Notes under the pieces: model-generated | Seen by the model: only the letters and a program-made list of their open reading frames with translations | What the model was told of the DNA's origin: nothing | Databases searched by the model: none | Translations under genes and position numbers: made by a program | Shown here: one piece after another, positions 7,715-10,470 of the stretch | How positions within the stretch are numbered: position 1 is the stretch's first letter | Layout of the letters: each line of letters begins with the position of its first letter | Source: UBA5272 sp964577625 | Lineage (GTDB): Bacteria; Patescibacteriota; Minisyncoccia; Phycocordibacterales; UBA5272 | NCBI GenBank assembly: GCA_964577625.1 | Contig: CAZNZP010000021.1 | Span: 1-10,470 of the forward strand | Direction of reading: 5' to 3' | DNA: 10,470 bases

Positions 7715-7720
7715 ATTATA
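7715..7720 (-). promoter_or_regulatory. Candidate -10 element for tsaD
   Basis: Reading the minus strand, a perfect TATAAT occupies 7720-7715, about 25 bases before the proposed AUA start at 7689. No convincing -35 lies at 16-18 bp, since the stretch there is T-rich. The leader would be about 18-20 nt and has no Shine-Dalgarno sequence. Confidence 0.45.
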
Positions 7721-7804
7721 GCTTAAAAATGGGAAATAAAAAAGAGATTTTAATTCAAATATTTATCATTTAGAAGCTTTGTTAATTTGTCTTAACCTAA
7801 AATT

Positions 7805-7834
7805 TTGACAATCTAGTGCCTAGTTTGTTATATA
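7805..7834 (+). promoter_or_regulatory. Sigma-70-like promoter upstream of the lysozyme-like gene
   Basis: A perfect TTGACA (7805-7810) is followed after 18 bp by TATATA (7829-7834). It is the only consensus -35 seen in the window. Transcription would start near 7841, placing a hairpin with a T run (7849-7882) inside the leader before ATG 7900. Confidence 0.6.
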
Positions 7835-7848
7835 GAATATGGTAATAA

Positions 7849-7882
7849 AAATAGATTTTTCTTAAAAGTCTATTTATTTTTT
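7849..7882 (+). terminator. Terminator-like hairpin inside the leader of the lysozyme-like gene
   Basis: A 12-bp stem with one G-U pair joins 7849-7860 to 7864-7875, with loop CTT; it is followed by A and six T (7877-7882). It lies between the promoter at 7805-7834 and ATG 7900. Since tsaD is transcribed away from here, it cannot terminate a neighbouring gene. It may act as an attenuator or end a very short transcript. The stem is AT-rich and so fairly weak. Confidence 0.5.
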
Positions 7883-7899
7883 AATTAAAATTTTTAGTA

Positions 7900-8430
7900 A
7901 TGAAAAAAAATGTTCTTTGGATTTCGATTTCTCTTATTTTTCTAATTTCCTTTTTAGGAACTTTAAAAACTAACGCTGATCAACAGTTAGAATTTTATTC
8001 TAACAAAATCAAGATGGTTGATTTGGAAGAATTGGAGAGATTGAAACAAGATTCAGTAAGGGAGTTAAAAGCTGAAAAAATTGATAAATTTTTCAGTGAA
8101 GGCAAAATGCCTTTAGAAGGTTACGGATACAAATTTGTAGAAGTTGCTGAAAGATATAATCTCCCTTACAATTTGCTCCCAGCCATTGCTACTCAGGAAT
8201 CTACTGGTGGTAAAAGATGTATGAATAACAATCCTTTTGGTTGGGGTGCTGGCAAAATTAAGTTTGAAAGTTTTGAGGAGTCCATAGAGGTGGTGGGTGA
8301 GAAATTAGCTACTCATAAATACTATAAAGACAAAAATATTACTCAAAAACTTTTTACTTACAATCAGGAAGATAAAACATACAAAACAAAAATTTTTTCT
8401 TTCATGAAAAAAATTGAACAAATCAACTAA
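7900..8430 (+). CDS. Small exported lysozyme/glucosaminidase-like protein
   Basis: A 176-residue protein with a signal peptide at residues 1-26 (MKKN, hydrophobic core 5-20, likely cut near NADQQ). Residues 28-65 are probably a charged helix. Residues 75-175 resemble the lysozyme-like fold of glucosaminidases and SLT transglycosylases: FVEVAERYNLPYNLLPAIATQES (79-101), with Glu100 in the position of the catalytic acid, followed by NNNPFGWG (109-116) and the pattern KFESFEESIEVVGEKL (121-136). The family cleaves the glycan strands of murein. The domain is short, so substrate and activity are inferred. It could serve cell-wall remodelling during division, pilus assembly or attachment to a host. 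Divergent from tsaD, it has its own promoter and terminator and looks monocistronic. Confidence 0.7.
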   Translation: MKKNVLWISISLIFLISFLGTLKTNADQQLEFYSNKIKMVDLEELERLKQDSVRELKAEKIDKFFSEGKMPLEGYGYKFVEVAERYNLPYNLLPAIATQESTGGKRCMNNNPFGWGAGKIKFESFEESIEVVGEKLATHKYYKDKNITQKLFTYNQEDKTYKTKIFSFMKKIEQIN

Positions 8431-8434
8431 TCCC

Positions 8435-8468
8435 TAAACCTACGAAATGAATCGTAGGTTTATTTTTG
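8435..8468 (+). terminator. Intrinsic terminator after the lysozyme-like gene
   Basis: An 11-bp perfect stem, 8435-8445 with 8452-8462 (core CCTACGA/TCGTAGG), has a six-base loop and is followed by TTTTT (8463-8467). It starts four bases after the stop codon. Confidence 0.88.
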
Positions 8469-8494
8469 TACTAATTTATATTAAATGGATAAAA

Positions 8495-8503
8495 TGCTAA
8501 AAT
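8495..8503 (+). promoter_or_regulatory. Extended -10 element of rlmH
   Basis: TG at 8495-8496, C, then TAAAAT at 8498-8503. The predicted transcription start near 8510 leaves only about four bases before ATG 8514, so the rlmH message would be nearly leaderless. The region upstream at -35 (TTTATA, 8475-8480) is weak. Confidence 0.45.
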
Positions 8504-8513
8504 AGTTTTAAAT

Positions 8514-9017
8514 ATGAAATTTCAAATCATTACCATTGGTAAAAAACATGATAAAAATCTAGAAGATTTTATTTCTGAATTTGAGACTAGGATCAAGAGT
8601 GATTTTGATCTCATTTGGACTATTTTAAAAAGTGAGGATGATTCCAATAAAGATGTTCAGATTAAAAAAGAATCTGAAAAAATACTTTCTCTTTTAGAAA
8701 AATCCGCTGTCGCTAAAGCTGTAGCGGGACAAGGAAAAGGAAATAATTTCATTATACTTTTAGATGAGAATGGAAAACAAAAAACTAATGGAGAATTGGC
8801 AGAAATTTTTGGAAAGAAAATGAATGAGGGGATAGGGAAAATTATTTTTATCACAGGTGGAGCTTTTGGGGTTAATGAAGAAGTAAAAGAAAAAGCTAAT
8901 TTAATTTTAAGTCTTTCTAAATTAGTTTTTCCTCATCAATTGGTCCGCGCAATTTTAATAGAGCAGATTTATAGAAGTATTTCTATTCTCAAAAATGGTA
9001 AATATCATCACGAATAG
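8514..9017 (+). CDS. rlmH: RlmH, 23S rRNA pseudouridine-1915 N3-methyltransferase
   Basis: RlmH is a SPOUT-class methyltransferase that uses S-adenosylmethionine to methylate N3 of pseudouridine 1915 in helix 69 of 23S rRNA, on the assembled 70S ribosome. The 167 residues begin MKFQIITIGK, a typical beta strand for the family. The knot region is clear: FIILLDENGKQ (79-89), IIFITGGAFGVNEEV (110-124, with the conserved GGAxG), then SLSKLVFPHQLVRAILIEQIYRSISILKNGKYHHE (133-167), where His141, Arg145, Glu150, Gln151, Arg154 and the terminal GxxYHH match the active-site and substrate-binding tail. The usual length is about 155-160, so the protein is complete; a slightly long Lys/Ser/Ala segment near 60-75 explains the extra. 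There is a terminator before it and its own promoter. Confidence 0.95.
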   Translation: MKFQIITIGKKHDKNLEDFISEFETRIKSDFDLIWTILKSEDDSNKDVQIKKESEKILSLLEKSAVAKAVAGQGKGNNFIILLDENGKQKTNGELAEIFGKKMNEGIGKIIFITGGAFGVNEEVKEKANLILSLSKLVFPHQLVRAILIEQIYRSISILKNGKYHHE

Positions 9018-9020
9018 GGC

Positions 9021-9048
9021 TTGTATTTTTATGTAATTTTGTTATTTT
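9021..9048 (+). promoter_or_regulatory. Candidate promoter of the 92-aa hypothetical gene
   Basis: TTGTAT (9021-9026), 16 bp, then TATTTT (9043-9048) preceded by TG at 9040-9041. It lies just after the rlmH stop codon and implies a leader of about 28 nt before ATG 9083. Co-transcription with rlmH is also possible, because no terminator separates them. Confidence 0.35.
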
Positions 9049-9082
9049 AAGAACAGAATAGTAACTTTTAAATTTTAAGATT

Positions 9083-9361
9083 ATGTCAATTTTTGGGGAT
9101 GATCTAGACATTCGTGATGTTCAGTTGTGGATGGACGCTGGCAATAATGGAGATTATTATCTTTCTATGACTGAATATGAAAAGAATAATAGTAAAGATA
9201 ATAAAAATAAAAACTCTAAGACAATACATTTTAGACTTGCTTTAAGTGGTGGATGGACTAGCTCTAAATACCCAGAAGTTGCTAAAGCTTTTATAAATTT
9301 GTATAGGGAAATGGAAAAAGCTGGGCTAAACGAATATCCTAGTGGTCCACAAGAAGATTAA
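9083..9361 (+). CDS. Hypothetical 92-residue soluble protein
   Basis: I do not recognise this protein. It has 92 residues with no signal peptide, membrane segment or cysteine. The N-terminus is acidic (MSIFGDDLDIRDVQLW), the middle holds a Lys/Asn/Ser run (residues 34-46), followed by TIHFRLALSGGW (47-58), and the C-terminal half has a likely helix (YPEVAKAFINLYREMEKAG, 63-81). It ends PSGPQED. The open frame has normal codon use for the window, is bounded by rlmH 65 bp upstream, and is followed directly by a strong terminator, which supports it as a real gene. It may be co-transcribed with rlmH. No function is proposed. Confidence 0.7.
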   Translation: MSIFGDDLDIRDVQLWMDAGNNGDYYLSMTEYEKNNSKDNKNKNSKTIHFRLALSGGWTSSKYPEVAKAFINLYREMEKAGLNEYPSGPQED

Positions 9362-9363
9362 TT

Positions 9364-9398
9364 AAAAATGAAGACATGTTTATGTCTTCATTTTTTTT
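9364..9398. terminator. Strong intrinsic terminator, probably bidirectional
   Basis: A 14-bp perfect stem, 9364-9377 with 9382-9395 (core TGAAGACAT/ATGTCTTCA), has loop GTTT and a run of eight T at 9391-9398. On the minus strand the stem ends in TTTTT followed by AATT, so it could also stop transcription coming from the tRNA gene. It starts three bases after the hypothetical gene. Confidence 0.92.
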
Positions 9399-9417
9399 GT
9401 GGACGATAGAGGATTCG
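9394..9417. repeat. Duplicate of the tRNA-Val 3' end (distal copy of 24-bp direct repeat)
   Basis: These 24 bases are identical to 9563-9586, 169 bp away. The last 18 bases (9400-9417) copy the 3' acceptor strand, the 3' T-stem strand and part of the T-loop of tRNA-Val(GAC). The rest of the tRNA is absent here, so this is a fragment and not a second gene. The arrangement looks like an attachment-site duplication. Confidence 0.85.
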
Positions 9418-9524
9418 GTCACCAAATATATTCGCTACGCTCATTATTTCGCGACCCCGCTTCGTCGTCTCACTCACTTCGTTCGTGACTTCGTAGACGA
9501 CTCAGTTCTCATCCTTTATCTTCC
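9401..9524. repeat. Imperfect palindromic element next to the tRNA gene
   Basis: The left end 9401-9414 pairs with the right end 9511-9524 at 12 of 14 positions. Inside, GTCGTCT (9464-9470) is inverted as AGACGAC (9495-9501). The core 9431-9505 is clearly richer in G and C than the genome around it and has many TCG/CG-containing words. It carries no credible gene. It may be a small non-autonomous mobile or REP-like element; the outer arm coincides with the duplicated tRNA 3' end. Confidence 0.5.
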
Positions 9525-9536
9525 AAAAATATATTC

Positions 9537-9555
9537 AAAAATCTTTCAGATTTTT
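9537..9555 (-). terminator. Weak AT-rich hairpin downstream of tRNA-Val
   Basis: An 8-bp perfect stem pairs 9537-9544 with 9548-9555, with a three-base loop, 14 bases beyond the tRNA 3' end on the minus strand. The stem itself ends in five T when read on that strand. It could terminate or help process the tRNA transcript, but it has only two G-C pairs. Confidence 0.35.
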
Positions 9556-9562
9556 ATCATTA

Positions 9563-9586
9563 TTTTTGTGGACGATAGAGGATTCG
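9563..9586. repeat. 24-bp direct repeat, copy overlapping the intact tRNA-Val 3' end
   Basis: Identical to 9394-9417. Bases 9569-9586 belong to the intact tRNA gene (discriminator base, acceptor 3' strand, T-stem and part of the T-loop). Bases 9563-9568 lie just past the tRNA 3' end. Confidence 0.85.
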
Positions 9587-9641
9587 AACCTCTGACATCT
9601 ACAACGTCAATGTAGCGCTCTACCAACTGAGCTAATCGTCC
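9569..9641 (-). tRNA. tRNA-Val, anticodon GAC
   Basis: Read on the minus strand, the 73 bases fold into a full cloverleaf. The acceptor stem is GGACGAT/ATCGTCC with discriminator A. The D arm is GCTC-loop-GAGC. The anticodon stem is CTACA/TGTAG with the seven-base loop TTGACGT, placing GAC at positions 34-36 (9608-9606). The variable loop has five bases, and the T arm is AGAGG-TTCGAAT-CCTCT. Anticodon GAC reads GUC and GUU, so it charges valine. CCA is not encoded and must be added by the CCA-adding enzyme. Its 3' end is duplicated at 9400-9417. A promoter lies directly upstream at 9652-9660. Confidence 0.97.
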
Positions 9642-9651
9642 AAGCTTTTAA

Positions 9652-9660
9652 ATTATAGCA
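9652..9660 (-). promoter_or_regulatory. Extended -10 promoter of tRNA-Val
   Basis: On the minus strand, TGC then a perfect TATAAT occupies 9660-9652. The transcription start is predicted near 9645, about four bases before the tRNA 5' end at 9641. It is divergent from the promoter at 9696-9704; both sit in a 71-bp gap. Confidence 0.65.
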
Positions 9661-9695
9661 AATTGCGAAACTTTTTTAAAGTGAAATTTTTTGCG

Positions 9696-9704
9696 TGTTA
9701 TAAT
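9696..9704 (+). promoter_or_regulatory. Extended -10 promoter of the SDR gene
   Basis: TG at 9696-9697, T, then a perfect TATAAT at 9699-9704. Only eight bases separate it from ATG 9713, so transcription should start at or one or two bases before the start codon and give a leaderless message. Confidence 0.65.
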
Positions 9705-9712
9705 TTTTATAT

Positions 9713-10417
9713 ATGTCAAAAATAGAAGAAAAAGTAATTTTGATTTCTGGTGGTACAGATGGACTTGGTCTAGCTACCGCTAAGAAACTCTCTAAAAATC
9801 ACACAGTTATAATTCTATCTCGTTCTAAAGATAGATGTATAAGAGCAGTAAAATATGAAGGTGTGGATGACTATGTGGTAGCTGATGTCACCAAAAATAA
9901 AGAAGTAGAAAAAGCTGTAAAAGATGTAATTGCGCGATATGGAAAAATTGACGTTCTCATTAATAACGCTGGGGTTTGGATAGAAGGGGATTTGGAAGAA
10001 AATGATCCAGTACAAATTGAAAAAGTTTTAGAAGTGAATGCTCTAGGAACAATACTTTTAAGTCAAAAAGTTTTACCTTATATGAAAAAGTTACGTTCAG
10101 GTAGAATTATAAATATTATCTCCCAAGCAGGGATTATTCCAAAAGCTGGCAGATCTGTTTATAGAGCAAGTAAATATGCGGTAAAAGGTTTTACAGATTC
10201 ACTTTTACTTGAAGTGGCACCGTTCAATGTATCAGTTTGCGGCTTTTATCCTGATAAAATGAATACAAATTTCTTTCAAAAAGGTGGCACTAATGTTAAA
10301 ACTAATGACTTTATTGATGTGTCTGAAGCAGTCAGATGTATAGAGTTTATGGTGGATTCTCCAGCTGATCTAAATTTCCCAGAATTTGGTATTAAAAAGA
10401 TAGATCAATACCTATAA
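9713..10417 (+). CDS. Short-chain dehydrogenase/reductase (classical SDR)
   Basis: A 234-residue cytosolic NAD(P)-dependent oxidoreductase with a Rossmann fold. The cofactor loop is SGGTDGLG (12-19), the variant of TGxxxGxG. Asp58 lies in ADV, as expected for adenine binding, and NNAG is at 84-87. The catalytic residues are Asn109, Ser137 (NIISQAG), Tyr150 and Lys154 (YRASK). The P-D-K-M-N-T stretch (180-185) fills the place of the usual PG...T loop after the active site. Arg37 after the second strand (SRSKDR) suggests NADP preference. The length is near the usual 240-250. The substrate cannot be told from the sequence; SDRs serve envelope sugar, lipid and secondary metabolism alike. It is not clearly in an operon in the visible part, and is transcribed away from tRNA-Val. 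Confidence 0.92.
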   Translation: MSKIEEKVILISGGTDGLGLATAKKLSKNHTVIILSRSKDRCIRAVKYEGVDDYVVADVTKNKEVEKAVKDVIARYGKIDVLINNAGVWIEGDLEENDPVQIEKVLEVNALGTILLSQKVLPYMKKLRSGRIINIISQAGIIPKAGRSVYRASKYAVKGFTDSLLLEVAPFNVSVCGFYPDKMNTNFFQKGGTNVKTNDFIDVSEAVRCIEFMVDSPADLNFPEFGIKKIDQYL

Positions 10418-10470
10418 TTTAACTCTTTTTTAAGGGCTTAGTTTTCCCCAGAAAATGTTAATTTCCAAAG

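Noticed and set aside
8657..8854. 65-codon minus-strand frame inside rlmH
   Set aside because: Antisense to conserved RlmH sequence, with no promoter or ribosome binding signal.
9604..9610. G at position 37 next to anticodon GAC in tRNA-Val, considered unusual
   Set aside because: Plastid tRNA-Val(GAC) also has a TTGACGT-type loop, so G37 is not exceptional for this tRNA.
9376..9615. 79-codon + strand frame ending VDDRGFEPLTSTTSM
   Set aside because: It reads through the terminator, the palindromic segment and the antisense strand of tRNA-Val. The RGFEPLTS string is a known by-product of translating the complement of tRNA genes.
9815..10015. 66-codon minus-strand frame inside the SDR gene
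   Set aside because: Antisense shadow of a well-supported SDR gene with intact catalytic residues.

Overview
The window is AT-rich, with short intergenic gaps and the standard stop codon code (all reading frames close at TAA or TAG and no in-frame TGA is needed). The gene mix suggests a member of the Candidate Phyla Radiation (Patescibacteria), probably Parcubacteria-like: a free-standing Elp3-type enzyme, a secreted repeat protein with a peptidoglycan-binding domain, an O-antigen-ligase/TPR membrane protein, a small cell-wall hydrolase, and starts without Shine-Dalgarno sequences. This placement is inference from gene content; no marker gene here settles it.

Layout. Positions 1-297 hold the 3' end of an unrecognised gene. 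A secreted, Tyr/Asn/Pro repeat-bearing peptidoglycan-binding protein follows (324-1940), then an elp3-like tRNA U34 modification gene (1985-3832) and a multi-spanning O-antigen ligase-like protein with a TPR tail (3932-6367), all on +. A perfect hairpin at 6461-6485 separates this block from convergent tsaD on the minus strand (6490-7689). Divergent from tsaD is a small exported lysozyme-like protein (7900-8430), then rlmH (8514-9017), a 92-aa hypothetical gene (9083-9361) and a strong terminator. A short palindromic segment and a tRNA-Val(GAC) gene on the minus strand (9569-9641) come next, and a short-chain dehydrogenase gene (9713-10417) closes the window.

How the genes relate. Three genes modify RNAs used in decoding: Elp3 (tRNA U34), TsaD (t6A37) and RlmH (23S rRNA pseudouridine 1915); a tRNA gene lies near them. 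A second group concerns the envelope: the peptidoglycan-binding protein, the O-antigen ligase-like protein and the small hydrolase. Most genes seem to have their own promoter, usually an extended -10 (TGN plus a TATAAT-like hexamer). For several genes this sits so close to the start codon that the mRNA should be leaderless or nearly so.

Most notable: a GC-rich double-hairpin palindromic element is inserted in frame inside elp3. tsaD has an intact conserved N-terminus but no ATG, GTG or TTG in front of it, and an ATA codon stands exactly where the initiator Met should be. The 3' end of the tRNA-Val gene is duplicated 169 bp away, at the edge of a small imperfect palindrome. No large new multi-gene defence or mobile system is evident.
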